Shown: positions 33,427 through 45,400 of the stretch, one piece after another
Numbering within the stretch: position 1 is the first letter of the stretch
Layout of the letters: each line of letters begins with the position of its first letter
From: Conoideocrella luteorostrata
Taxonomy: Eukaryota; Ascomycota; Sordariomycetes; Hypocreales; Clavicipitaceae
Assembly: GCA_032433595.1 (NCBI GenBank)
Contig: JASWJB010000324.1
Span: 1 to 50,232, forward strand
Reading direction: 5' to 3'
Length of the DNA stretch: 50,232 nt
Translations under genes and position numbers: made by a program
The notes under the pieces: generated by a model
The model's input: only the letters and a program-made list of their open reading frames with translations
What the model was told of the DNA's origin: nothing
The model's database searches: none

Positions 33427-34739
33427 GACTGCATATATTGCGATGGATAAGTCGGTGTTTAAAACAACGGGGGATAAACAAGCAAAACGGTATGTATATT
33501 GTCAAGTCCGACAAAGCACACCCAAAAATCAACGGATGTAGTAATGGTAATAATATCGGCAGCATGAATGGTTTCAGTCATTCAACAAGCTCAAGCAGAG
33601 AAATTCAAGCAGGTGGAGATAATTAGCGAATCCGCATAAGTGTTGTTACGATTTGCTCCGTTCATATCGAACTTGTGATGGAAATTTGGAGCTATTGGAT
33701 TACGATTCAATTGCTCAGCCTCCAACGCTGGTACAATTCCAGAGCAGCTATTTTGGTAACCCCAAGCCAAACTCCCGACACTCCTTAGAGCTCATCCCGA
33801 CGTCACCGGGTCCGAACCGGAGATGGTTCCTAGAAGACCCCTGAAAGGAAATATTTAACGATACAAAAAAAAAAAAAAAAGTAAGCAGTTGAGCGGTTCG
33901 CTGGCCCGCTTTGTATCCGGCCTTCTTGTTTCGCTTAGAAATTAAAACCACCGCGTCTGTTTGGGTTATGGGCTGGCTAGGCTATTTAGCGGTTCAACCG
34001 AACTCCCTACGCGAAAACAACCCCCCACCCCCACCAACCACCCCTGAAAGGCGCAAAGTAAAGAGAAACCGAAAAATAAATGTGCGTTTTTCAAAAATAT
34101 AAAAAAATAAAAAATAAAAAATAAAATACAAAAGAGACTCGGCCTGATAACGTAATTATCACACTTTTCGCGTTCCTATTCGAAGAAAATAATGAGATTC
34201 AAGTATATAGTCCTCGATTACTACAACTGAAAGAATGGTGTTGTGTGCGTCTTCTCATCCCAAGTCGCCCAAAACTACAAATCCCGGAGAGATCCCAGCT
34301 TCCGCCGCGGAGGGATCCATGCCCACTACACTCCTCAGTGGGACAGCGATATACGAGACCGCGGTCCGTAAGCCCAGCCAACATCGGGCTCAGCCCCACT
34401 GCTCCGGCTTTCACCCTAATTCCATTGAGTCGAGAGACCCAGAATCCGTAGGGCTCATCTAGGTCTGGCTTTAGCAGATCTCTGGTATTTGTTGGCGTGA
34501 ATTCGTAATCTGAGGGCGGTTATCCTGTCGCGTATTGATTCCTAGGGGGCAGCTGCAACACGGACGAGACTCATGGCGTTGCCCGGCGGATCAATCGAAT
34601 CCAAGCCTATATTTAAGTCACATCCAACTGTAGCTCAACTTGAGTGAGGGAAAAGGCAAACCCCGAAGGATCGATCAGTGGTCTTGTGTACTCTATACCC
34701 CGTGCATTCTGCAAAGCTCTCTGTTTCACTGATCCTGGG
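33427..34739. other. Intergenic, A-rich stretches
   Basis: No gene is supported. It contains an A16 run near 33866 and an AAAAATAAA-rich low-complexity stretch at about 34094-34130. Short frames on both strands are unrecognised. Confidence 0.5.
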
Positions 34740-35830
34740 TCGATTTCTCCGAAAACAGCAAGATGATTTGCTGTTGGGTGACTCCAAATCAGGGTTTGGC
34801 ACACCTTGACACTCCTGTTGCTCTGCGGCTTCTGCCGTAGAGTGACAGTCAGCACATTGTCTCGCCAGGATGGGCAATAGCAGCTCGCCCGTCCACCTCG
34901 TCCGCCCGCCAATCGCCAAGACATCACTGATGGCTTCCCTGACTTTCTTATCAAGCCAAATCTTCAGCCCGGAGCCTCCGGATGGCGTGGGAGCCGATTA
35001 TGCGCCACTAAACACCTCTGCAATACCCATAAGAATTGGCACAGGCGGAGGCTCGCCTTCATCAAATGCCGGCTTGCGCAGCACTACACCATGGTCAGTG
35101 TCGTACATGGCCAAGTGTTCCCAAGCGCCGAAGCCCTACTCAACAGTAATGTCTGTGATGCCTTTGCTGTATAGCTCGGCGGCGGTAAAACCCGTGCTGG
35201 CTGCCTTGCCCTGTCTCCGCCAACCGATCCACCGAAGGCTTGCTGACGGCGGTGCACTGCCAGCTTGTCCGGGAACGCGTTGCCGTAGCTGCTTGGCTGG
35301 CAACACTACGCAACTGCCCACAGGAGCAAAGGAGCCACCATCCAATCTAGGTTGCCAGGCTAACTACCTGCTACCTTGGGCTGTGGCACACGGGAAACCC
35401 CGTCGGCCATTGTCTCTAGAACAAGATGGTCCACCATTGTGCCTGCAGCATGAGCCACACCGGCCACTAGAGGGACGGCTTATCTAGCGCTTGTTGCAGT
35501 TTGCATCCTTGTCTGCAATGTCCAAAGCCACTGTTTCAGTGCCAGAATCTCATTATCCGCTAACCAACGCTGCGTGGGGCGTGCTACTGCGAGACACCAG
35601 CACCAGCCTCTGCGCACCCGTCTCTACAAGCCAGCGCGCATCCTTAATACCTAGTGCTGCTCCTAGGTCGCCAGTAATGAGGTATGTGCCCCGGGCTCGG
35701 GTAGAAGCTCGCGAGGGGCCAATTTCCCAGGGCGATATAGAAGATGTCGCTGCAGCGGCTGCAATCACAACTCGCAGTAAGCCGTCCCGCAGCGCGACCA
35801 CATCCCGGTCTCGTATGTCCTTCACGGCAA
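34740..35830 (-). pseudogene. Partially reducing PKS, 6-MSAS type: KR-to-ACP remnant
   Basis: The minus strand preserves the C-terminal third of a 6-methylsalicylic-acid-synthase-type PKS in broken frames. The KR dinucleotide fold is readable near 35640-35700 ([14 protein letters not shown], then [10 protein letters not shown]). VPLVAGVAHAAGTMVDHLV lies near 35440. KAASTGFTAAELYSKGITDI lies near 35150-35210, a signature I associate with 6-MSAS-type KR ends. AWEHLAMYDTDHGVVLRKPA follows near 35080-35130. The ACP is near 34750-34960: LTVTLRQ and LIWSHPTANHLAVF are clear, but the phosphopantetheine serine position reads Asn (DNV). Stops and shifts are frequent. KS, AT and dehydratase regions are not found upstream. 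The product of the parent gene is unknown. Confidence 0.83.
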
Positions 35831-38102
35831 TAGCAGGGATATATGTCCGTCAGCGTCAGTTTCAACATCTATCAGCGCACGCCATTGGTCTGCATGCTAG
35901 GACGCAATAATGCGACCCAAACCGTGCAGCGGGGCTTGCGCGTGTGTAGTGGGCGCCCTAGCGGTGCTTACGCCCGAAGTAATTGACACACTTTATTGAA
36001 ACGCATCGTTTAACATGTGCTTGACAAGGGTGAGCTCTACACAAGCACACCACAAAAAAAAATTAGCTTGGGATGAAATGGCGCTAGGGACGCAACGTCC
36101 CGCACATTGATCTGTAACAGGTGTAGGTCATGGTGACTAGGAGAACGACACCCTGGTGCCATGGCGATGTAGACCGTCTCGCTAGCCAGATAAGCAAAGT
36201 GTTCTGGTTGAACGAGGCGCCGCACTAGTTAGATCCAAAGAGCGATGCAGCCGCGGAGCGGAGACTCAACCGTGGTGGAAGAACGTGAGATCGGCGTTTA
36301 GACATATGTGCTCCGTATCTAGCTGCTCGACATACCTTCCACGCGGGCCGCTGTGCTTGCAACAGGAGCTCATGCTTCTCTGGGGTAATACCGAAGTCAC
36401 TCCTGTGGGATATCAGTGCGGGCGTGGGAGAAGAAGAAACTGTTGAGATTAGAGTGGCTCCTCCGGAAATTACCAAGGCCTCGATTAGATAGAATTGCGT
36501 GATAGTGGAAGCAGGTGGCACGATGCCAAGGAATATAGGCCTAAAGCCACTAGATTCAAGGAAATATTCCGGCTGCTGAAGGACTATATAGCAGGATTAT
36601 AATGCTCTTCAGAAGAGGCAATATCATCGTCAGAAGTCATCACTTTCAAGCCTCCTCAATTCAATTCATTCGTATTTAAATCCATCTATTCCTGCCGATT
36701 GCCACTGTTGCACATTGCTCCCTCACACGTATGAAGGCACATAACGCAACTGAAACGGGATCACGCCGCTGGTACTGAGCATAGGCTATCACAAGGCTTC
36801 GAGAACTAGTTAGATTCCCGGGTGCGGGATTTCTCCTAGTGGCTATTTTCCGAGTTACTGCCAGTTATCTACGACGGACTATTTATCCCGGGCGGGTTTG
36901 ATGGGGAAATTACTTCCCGCTACCGGATTAATTCGCGTCCTGACAGCTGATGCCCACCAATCAGCGCCAATTAACTGCCATCTAGATTATGCCTGAGCAT
37001 GGTGCCTGTATCGACGGCCACTGCAAGATATCTCGTCTAACACTAAAGCAAGGCTCCTGATAAGATATACTTCTTGAACACCGGGGGAAATTTCTTGGTT
37101 CAATAATTATCTCGAAACAAGAGGGATAAGCTGCCTTCTTGTAGCTATATTAATTATTCCGATCAATATAGCCAAGTCTAAGAACTCACGTGAATCCATT
37201 CCAGTCGCCGCAGAAGCTCTTTTCCGACGCGATACTTAGATAGTTAACTGCACCTGGAGGAAGTTTGTTCTTATGGCATCGGCATATTATATATGCATTT
37301 CCGAGTCTATTAAAATTCTCCAGAAACCTACATGGCTGTTGTAATTCTGCATCGCGTGGGTCAGGCCGTGCCGAGCCTAGAGCTTTGAGCTTTGGCACAG
37401 TGCTGACAGTTTAGCTGTTTCATTAGCTTGATCTCGCCTAAGTTGTCGCTCGGCAACTAAGATACACATACTCAAGGCAAGCCTCGGGCTTCATCTTCTC
37501 TTCTGTTTCTTAGTATTTATGTGCTCGGAGTAGTCGTCTAGCTGGTTTTCAATATACTTGCTTAGCCGCTTCGGCTATAAAACGTAGGATGAACCATACT
37601 AAACCATGTGAAGAGACCAGAAGCCATGTCGGACGCAAACTCATTAGTTTGTCTCACTAATTTAGTACTTTCTATCCGGAAGTCGAGAGCTTGTTATATG
37701 GAGTTGACGAAGATAATGTTTGACGAGGAGGTACGATTTCTGGATCTCTTTTATGGTGTCATAGAATCATTCACTATTATGTCGCTTGAGTTTTAATCAC
37801 ATCATTAATAGTCACTAAAATCGTGCTGCATCAAACAATCGGTGATGTTACTAAAGCGGCTATATTTTTGCTACTGATATATTCAATTAGCCGAACATTG
37901 AAGTAACATTATGATGTGCCGCATAGTTTAGTCCCTCCTGTCGAAGCACTCATCATTTGCTGAGTTACCTCCCCAACCGTTCCAGTCACCTACTTTCGCT
38001 GTGAACTCCCCGAGTCTGCCAGGTCTGAAACTGTCACATCCAAGCTACCTTCTTTAAAGCTACCAGGTCGACCCCCAGAGCTGGGAGGGGGTCCGCAATC
38101 TT
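35831..38102. other. Intergenic region upstream of PKS relic
   Basis: Minus-strand frames at 36037-36225 and 36225-36521 could be further PKS debris but show no motif I recognise. The rest is AT-rich with no supported gene, apart from the diverged repeat copy at 37184-37330. Confidence 0.4.
37184..37330 (-). repeat. Diverged repeat copy ending in a donor-like GTGAGT
   Basis: The minus strand reads GGAAAAGAGCTTCTGCGGCG, then CTGGAATGGATTCAC followed by GTGAGT. It resembles the minus strand near 48855-49000 (GGAAAGGAGCCTCTGGG...GGAATCAATTCACGTAAGG). It shares a 26-base near-identical block (24 of 26) with the plus strand at about 2890-2915. Open frames precede the donor in each long copy, so these may be exons of a small decayed gene family. 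Confidence 0.4.
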
Positions 38103-38330
38103 CTATTCGTCTTCCTCGTCTTCCTCATCTTCCCCGGCCCGAGGGCAGAGGTCTCTGCATTTAGCGCATATGCCTTCAAATGAGCTCCTGCGGCAGCATA
38201 AAAGGGTGCACGTAGCAGCTGCAACCTCTCGGCCAACGAGGCTTCGAGTTTCGATCGTCTCGCGAGGTTGCGGGATCGCCATGATAGACGATCCCAGCGA
38301 CAAGATAATAGCGACCGATTGGAACTTCAT
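38103..38330 (-). CDS. Small secreted cysteine-rich protein with acidic tail
   Basis: The single exon encodes 75 residues starting at an ATG in a good context (TCACCATGA). Residues 1-18 form a signal peptide (MKFQSVAIILSLGSSIMA), with likely cleavage before Ile19. The mature part holds six cysteines, C41-x3-C45-C46-x8-C55-x2-C58-x3-C62, and ends in a run of Glu/Asp (residues 67-75). A TATATAAA box lies about 130 bases upstream. I do not recognise a family. Size, even cysteine number and promoter resemble secreted effector-like or antimicrobial proteins of fungi, which is inference. The ending GEDEEDEEDE is unusual for a disulfide-rich peptide. A downstream intron extending the tail cannot be excluded. 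Confidence 0.7.
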   Translation of the reverse strand: MKFQSVAIILSLGSSIMAIPQPRETIETRSLVGREVAAATCTLLCCRRSSFEGICAKCRDLCPRAGEDEEDEEDE

Positions 38331-40875
38331 GGTGATGACAATATTTCAATTGTTTGAATGTGTCCGAATGTTTTTGAATGTGTTAAAAGTGGTTGAGATG
38401 ATGGTGGATATAAAGTGAGGAGAATGTAAATATCGGTATGCTGGGTGTGGGACCAGTGTTTATATAGTTATTCAGGATACTTACGCATGTGACTGGCTAG
38501 GACTAGGTACTATTTACCTGCGTTGTATCTAGGGTGCCTTCAAAAATCGCCGCATAGTCCAATGCGCCGTGTTCAGTCCGAACCAGATCAATATCTTACC
38601 AGTCCTGGCATGCATTGCCACAGTGGGAGTATTGAGAGCATGACAGTATTGCGGGGCATCTCTTCCTAAGGGAATGCGTTTGCATATCATCTGTCTGTAT
38701 TTTACGGAGATGGAAGACAATCCAGAGGAAAGCGACAGCATTTTACGCTTGTCATAGTAGTATTTAAAACAGATTACAACCAATCAGCTATGTATCTAGT
38801 AACTTAGTTTGGCGGTAACGTAAATTGAGCGGCCCGTAGGAAATGTGAAGTGAATCTTGTTTAAGACATAATTGGCCAAATTTGGGTACTATCGCGAAAG
38901 AGTATCATTGAGATATGCTGGGCTGGGCCTTGGAAGTAGTCATGTCGTTGTTCCTCAAGGGGGAAGATGAAACAGTCTCGCGACGACTACCGATGCTGAG
39001 TCTAGCCTGACGCGCGTTACCCTCGCATTATCCTGAACTGATGGTCATAAAAATTGGGCTCCCTAAGGATAGTGGTCACGAGCCATGTCAGGAGGTTGCT
39101 AGACAATCAGCATACCGGGATTAGACGAACTAGGCGCAGCCCTCTCAGACATTAAGTTCCTCCGGCTACTAGGGAGGAGAAAGAGCTCGGGTCAAAACGT
39201 CGGAAAATTCCATTTTTCACCCAGCATTGTCTTAGACTAATCAGCCTCCCGGCCCGCATTCCTCCGATTTGACTTGTAGTCGGATACGGCAATAATAATT
39301 AATAGCCGATTCTTTTCGTCCTGTGATTGCCAATGGGTAGTTTCCTGCCTGCGATGTGGTATCAATCCAACATTAGTTGATTGGAGAGTCTATTGGGCCT
39401 CTGATCACTGAAAATGTATATGCTCTGTCCATCTAATATGACTACAAGGCAGAAACGTTCATTCGTTAGGATAGTGTGACTTGCACACCTGCTTCATGTC
39501 TACACGACTTACTTCGCGAAGCATCCATATTTATTCCTTTCCGCTCTTAGCGCGCCTCTCAATATTTCCTTGACACCAACCAGACACTCATTTACCCAGC
39601 ATATCGTTCTTCTATCGAGTTTCTACGCATTCTACACAGCCGCTTACTTTTTTCAACAGCCGTGGTATCCTAGGATCGCTTTATTCTACGTATTTAGATA
39701 TTTAAGCACTGTTGTAGTCTAAATTTCGTTCGTCTACCACAGACGACCCCCGAAATTTCTCGGCCTCGTCATTTCCTTGGCACAGTTGGTGGCGTTGCAG
39801 CTGCTATAACGCATTGAATTTGTAGCACAGGCCTACAACGGCCCAGCAGCTGTGAGACTTTGACTTTACGGCGGGCTTTCTCGGCCAATTCGTTTGTGGA
39901 GGTAACTAGATCGGGGTAGTTTGTATTTGTAATGTGCGACCTGGCTCTTGCTACCCCTCTGCATCTTTGAATTACTTTGTAGAGGCCACCGTGCTCTCTT
40001 CGGACGTAGAGTATCACCATGACGCGGAAAACGGATGCCAAGATTTTGAGCCTAGGGTCAAGCCCACTCGGGTGGTCGAGATGTAAAAAAACAAACGTGA
40101 AGTCGGAGTCTAGCCTTCGCTGCACTCAAAAGGGTGCTACAATTATGAGGCGCAGGGCACTATTTGTGCTGCCCAAAGCTCATCCCTGCTTGCATTGGTA
40201 GGAAATATCAATTGATCGCCCCAAAAACTGCTAAGCAGCTCTGCACAAAGTCTTAGCGTGCTAAAAGGGCCGAGTCTTTGAATGAAGCGTGAGATTGCAG
40301 ATGCTACACGTTTGGAGCAGCTAACCGTAAAGAACGAGCTGTAAATTCTCATACAACCTGCTCTCTTCTTGTTTCCATAGGTCATGCAGCACCACACCCA
40401 TGACTTCTAAGCTATTTAATGAGATGATAACCTCGGTCGCGCCTTCAACACACCAACTGGAGCTAACCTGTTGGAGTGACCTTTTAGATGTACGTAATAC
40501 CGCGCCTCTGCGCAAGTTCTTCAAGGATAACCGAATCAGTACGAAATACCAGTGAAAAATTGGCGTGGGGTTTGGCTTTCATCATTGTCATCCCCTTGGA
40601 GCAGTGATTCAAAGCTCACATCCATCATGTCACACCCACATCCAGCATCCGGAATGTCGCCGGCGTACGACCCAAACATCGAGAGTGTACCACGCAAACC
40701 GCAGCAGCCAACTGTCATTTGACAGTCAACATTTTTCAGAACTTTTCAAACAAAGGTAGTAACGGAAGTATATGCTGCGCATATTGGTCTGCGCTAGATA
40801 CGCGACTTTTAAGTCGGCTGATGGATTTTGTAGAGTGGGATGAGACGTACGCACAATCTAGGTTGAACCAAGAAC
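38331..40875. other. Intergenic region with an unrecognised coding relic
   Basis: Between 39769 and 40718 the minus strand shows several adjoining protein-like frames (for example SFESLLQGDDNDESQTPRQF near 40550-40630 and NELAEKARRKVKVSQLLG near 39850) interrupted by shifts. This suggests a decayed gene that I cannot identify. 38470-39768 shows no gene. Confidence 0.35.
38459..38466 (-). promoter_or_regulatory. TATA box of the small secreted protein gene
   Basis: TATATAAA on the minus strand lies about 130 bases upstream of the ATG at 38330. A second, weaker TTTATATC lies closer, near 38405-38414. Confidence 0.45.
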
Positions 40876-40882
40876 TATATAT
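40876..40882 (+). promoter_or_regulatory. TATA box of the two-module secreted protein
   Basis: TATATAT lies 78-84 bases upstream of the ATG at 40960. A CT-rich stretch and an AACAATATTCACTTACC leader follow, as in well-expressed fungal genes. Confidence 0.45.
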
Positions 40883-40959
40883 GCTGCAGCTCATCCCCTC
40901 CTCCTACCTTCCGACTTATCAACGGCAAATAAAAAACAATATTCACTTACCGATCCAAA

Positions 40960-41424
40960 ATGCAGTTGACCCCTCTTCTCGCCGTTATCGCCATTGCCGG
41001 CTCTGCGCTGGCTTCACCTGTCGAGGCTGACACCGCTGCGTAAGTGTATCAGTTTCTTTGCGGTAGATAGACGACAAAACTAATGCCAATGTGCGCCCAG
41101 AGCAAGTAGTTGCATTGACGGAGTTTTCTCTGGCGAAGTCGCGTGTAAAGAGAATTGCCCAGGAGGACAGTGCGCTGTTTCGAAGGATAACGAAGCTGTA
41201 AGCGACTATGTCTGCTCTTGTGACGACACCAGCTCGGGCCTTGGGTAAGTGTCTCTGTCCAGGGGGAATGATGTTTCACATTTGTGCCTGGCGCTGACCT
41301 GACTAGTACCGTTGCTAGCTGCCATGGGATGTTTAGGGGTGAGCCTGCTTGTCAGGCTGATTGCCAAGGCGGAACTTGCTTCCACCTGCTGTTTCCGTAC
41401 GACTGCGTGTGCCCCAAGCATTGA
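40960..41424 (+). CDS. Secreted protein with two tandem six-cysteine (defensin-like) modules
   Basis: Three exons (40960-41039, 41101-41244, 41307-41424) encode 113 residues; both introns (61 and 62 nt) start GTAAGTG and are phase 2. Residues 1-18 are a signal peptide ending SALA. Module 1 has Cys 31, 42, 46, 51, 65 and 67. Module 2 has Cys 80, 90, 94, 99, 108 and 110. Both read C-x9/10-C-x3-C-x4-C-x8/13-C-x-C and share F-x-G-E-x2-C-x3-C-x-G-G-x-C. The CxxxC, GGxC and CxC spacing is that of the cysteine-stabilised alpha-beta (CS-alpha-beta) fold of defensins, though the third loop is very short. Module 1 is one exon bounded by introns of equal phase, so the pair probably arose by exon duplication. 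The reading frame is only visible after splicing. The activity (antimicrobial, effector or other) is not known. Confidence 0.82.
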
Positions 41425-42403
41425 ATCTACTTATAATACGATTGGTGAAAGTTTCAAGATGTAATTCTCAGATTTACAAGCAAAAAAAAAAAAAAAAGCT
41501 GAAATCAATGGCCTAATTTTGGAGGTGTCTCCCTCAGGTGTCATTTTCTCTGCTTTCGTCAAGTGTGCTGTCTTTGAGATTACGCAAGGATTGCTCAACT
41601 TTCTTCTTTGTAGTTCTGCATATCTTGGCTTCGGTTGAATGTATACCTAGTATGACTCATTTTATGAGTACTAAGCCGTACTTGTGTCATCATTGCGGCT
41701 CTAGTCGTCTCTGTAGACAACTATGATAACCAAGGCGAATACAATGGAAGCATTGAAGTTCAAACAAACTGCTCCGTAATGATATATGGGTGATTAATGG
41801 CGTAGTGTACGGTACAATCTGCGGCGATAATGTTTCAGTCAGTATGGCAAAGGGGCTACATACGGGTAGCACGGGCTGGTGATATCGAAAGCAGAACGTA
41901 CCGACCAACATGCCAAGGAGGGCCTCAGGCATGATCACGACTTTCGTCGCACAGTACAGAAAATCTACGTCATGGACAGCGACATACCCTATATGGTTTG
42001 CTGAGTCAAAGTACATACTCACACCCGCCCGCTTCCACTGACGCAAGCCAATAAGATCTTCACTCAGATAGGTTGAGACAAATCCTCTGCCTTGCGATCC
42101 CGTAGTCAGGCAGCTTCTCATTCTACTGATGAGAGCGAACAATTTGAATCACGAGTGTAAAATGACTTGTAAGCTATCGGCTAAGCTGCAAGGGTATTCT
42201 CCCTGCTACATGTTTAAGAGTACGGTTGACTGAATGATGTCTCGGTCCTAAGCACGTTCCCACCTGTGTGCGAGTGCAGCCATATAACAACATGAATAAA
42301 ATACTATTCAAAGCAACCAACGGAACCAGTGTCTGTGAGTGTGTAGCAACAATCATCGTATATGAGCACACCGTTCATCTAGTTGGTTATACATTGAAAG
42401 TGA
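41425..42403. other. Downstream intergenic region
   Basis: It starts with the 3' region of the secreted protein gene and an A15 run near 41483. A minus-strand frame at 41690-42142 (150 codons, including GFVSTYLSEDLIGLRQWKRAG followed by a donor-like GTGAGT) may be a gene fragment. I do not recognise it. Confidence 0.4.
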
Positions 42404-45400
42404 TTATAATGCCCATTGTTTCATCCAGTTCTCCATCCAGGTTTCCTGAATCGGTTCAAGGTTGCATAGTATCGCCGATGCCTTGGTCGTATTTTTTGTC
42501 GATAGTAGCACCTGATTTGCAGCATTATTGACCAGGTCTTCAAAAAAGTCTAGAAGCTTGATAGCCGGGTTCTCTTTTACGTCCTCAGTGTGCGACTTGC
42601 TTTTCTGCAGCGCCTCTACCCAAGATTTTAGCGGTACAATCTCTGCATCGCGCCGAGCACCTATGCATTGCGCGATGGTGGGAACGAGCTTCGCCCAGTT
42701 GATACGTTGAGAGTTTGTTGCATGGTATACCACGGTAGCGCCGGGATTCTCCGCCGAATTTACTACAATCTCAGAGACAGCTTTGCCAAGCAGATCTACT
42801 GGAATCCAGTCCACTGTGTCCATCTTGCCCAGGGACTCTGGCAGCATGCCCAGATATTTTGAGGAAGCTATTAAGCTTGGAAGCCATTCTTGTTTCGGCC
42901 ACATTCCAGCCGCTAGAGTGGGACCGGCCACTTGGCCTACACGACAGACAATGACGGAAACATCGGCTTCTCTGGCAGCCGTATCAAGAAGGCGTTCAGC
43001 AACAAATTTTGACTGTCCGTACCCAGTCGCATGGGGTGTTTGCCAGTCAGTGTAGATCTGCTCAGCAACCTCGCCAATACGACCGCCAACCGCGCTGACA
43101 CTAGAGATGTAGCAAATCCTGGCGCCGAAAGTTGAATGCGCCGCAAATTCGATCATGTTTTGAACACCGGCAATTTGGGTCGCAAAGGACTCAATTGATA
43201 AGTTAAAATTCACCTGCCAGGCGTTGTGAATAATGTCGGTAACTTGAGTCAAGATGGTTTTGTATTCCGCCCTCGGCAGTCCAAAGTTTGGCTCTGAGAG
43301 ATTTGCCTCAAGAAATTTGACTTTCTGGTTGAGTGGATGCAACCCTTTTGACGACTGGGAGTTCTTTTGGCGGCTGAAACTGTCCCGCCCTCTGTTGAGG
43401 CAGAATATCTGAGAAACGTTTGGGCTACTAAGCAAAACGTCCAAGATATACGAGCCAAGAGAGCCTGTAGAGCCGGTCAGCAGAATGACGGAGCCATTCA
43501 AGGGTCTTTTCAGAGCTGGCCTGCCAGATATCGGCATGTTTTCGATGTGAATACCGTAAAGCTGCTGCATTCTCTTCACATCACTTTGTGGTCTGTCGTC
43601 GAGTGTCTCTCCCCGAGCGAGCGAGGAAACGGCTCGAGACAATGCGGAAATAGTAGGATAGCTATACATCTTTCGAGCATCCAATAACTGAGATCCAGAC
43701 CTTGCCAGCAACGTCTTGTTGATTTTCTTGACTATGATCGTTACTTGTAGGGAGTCCAACCCGAGTTCAAACAGATCGGCGCCAGTGGAAATCTCATCAA
43801 CAGGAATATCACTAGACTCGGCTATGAGTTGCTTGACCACATCTTCCGTGCTGACATCATGTTGCGTATCTGTGCCAGCAATTGGCATACTGTTACCGTT
43901 TTTGGCATCGTAAGGAGATGTATCTTCAGCGGCTGAATATAAAACATTGAGTTCTGTTGCATATAAGTCGACAGTCATTTTTCGTTGCACGGTGCCCTTG
44001 CCGGCCCGAAGCATGGGCTTGCCTTCCGCTGTGACAATGATCATGTCACGCTGGATTCTACCATGAGAAGGGGTCTGTTTATTTGCCTCGAGCACTGATG
44101 GCCAAAGCGCATCCAGCAGACTCTCCTTCCCTCTTTGGCTCGATATCGGCTCGGCGGGCTCGACTAACAGGCTTGATTGGAATCGACCTTGGCCAGTGAC
44201 AAGAACAGCACCGACAGCAGGATTTGCACCAATAATGCTTTCCATTTCAAGTGGGTTAAGCTTCTCACCAGTCGTGAATACAATAATGTCGTCTGTTCGG
44301 CCTCTGTACAGCCAGACATTATCCTCGGTGGGATGCTTCGAGTAGAGGTCCTTCATAGGCCACTCTTCCAAATCAACGAAAGTCTCAAAGATACCTTGAT
44401 ACTTCTGAAACTGCACATCTCTTCTGATGACCTGTTCATACAAGTCCCCTGAAATATGGCGGTACTCGTGTCCGAGGACGGGACTTACGCTCATGTAAGC
44501 CCAATCGTGCGGCTCGCAAAGCTGAATGGGAAGGACACCGCACTCCGTGGTGCCGAGGCAATTCAGCAGCCTAGTCTTGGAGCTGATCAAATCTCCGACG
44601 GCTTGCGGGCAAGGGCCACCTCCAAATGTAATCTGTGTCAATTTGGAGAGATTCTCCAAATGGCTTGGTACTTTGACCAAGTCGACCAGGGTCATGGGTG
44701 CTAGACAACTATGTTGTACATTCCCATACTCGTGAATGCTATTAGCAACATCCGCAGACGGCGGGAACGGGCCCAGCACTACAGTGAAACCGGAGTAGAT
44801 GGAGCCAGGGAGAAGCATGGCGATCCCGGCGCAATGAAACAGAGGGAAAGCGAGATAGACTCTGGTACCCGCGCACATGGCAGGATAGGTGGGCTTCATT
44901 CCTAGTGACGGCAGGGCTGTGAATGCATCAAGGGGCGAGTGCGTCCCATGTGTCTGAACTACGGGTTTCGGAGTACCTGTTGAGCCCGAGGTGTGCAGAA
45001 CCACAAATGGTTCCGACTTTGCTTCCTTATAATCCTTATTATAAGGATAAGATTGCTGGCGCGAATCGCGATCATCCAGCCAGTGTGATAGAATGGGGAT
45101 ATCCAGAACGCGCATCTGCCTTGCGCCGAGAATCTGCTTTACCACAGGAAGGGGGAATTGCGGTGGAAGTAGGAAGATGTGACAGTCCATCTGCTCCAGC
45201 AGAGACAAGTGAGCCTCGAGCGTGTTGCGCGGTGAGTTGAGCAACAGCTTGTATCCAGTTTTGATGCACGCAAGCGTCAAGATGGCGTATACCAGATCCT
45301 GGGGTCCCATATATAAGAGCGTAGGAAAATTCTCACCCCGACCTAAGTTTTCTTCAAGATACCATGAGCAACGATCGACCGCTTGGGCGAACGTGTTTGC

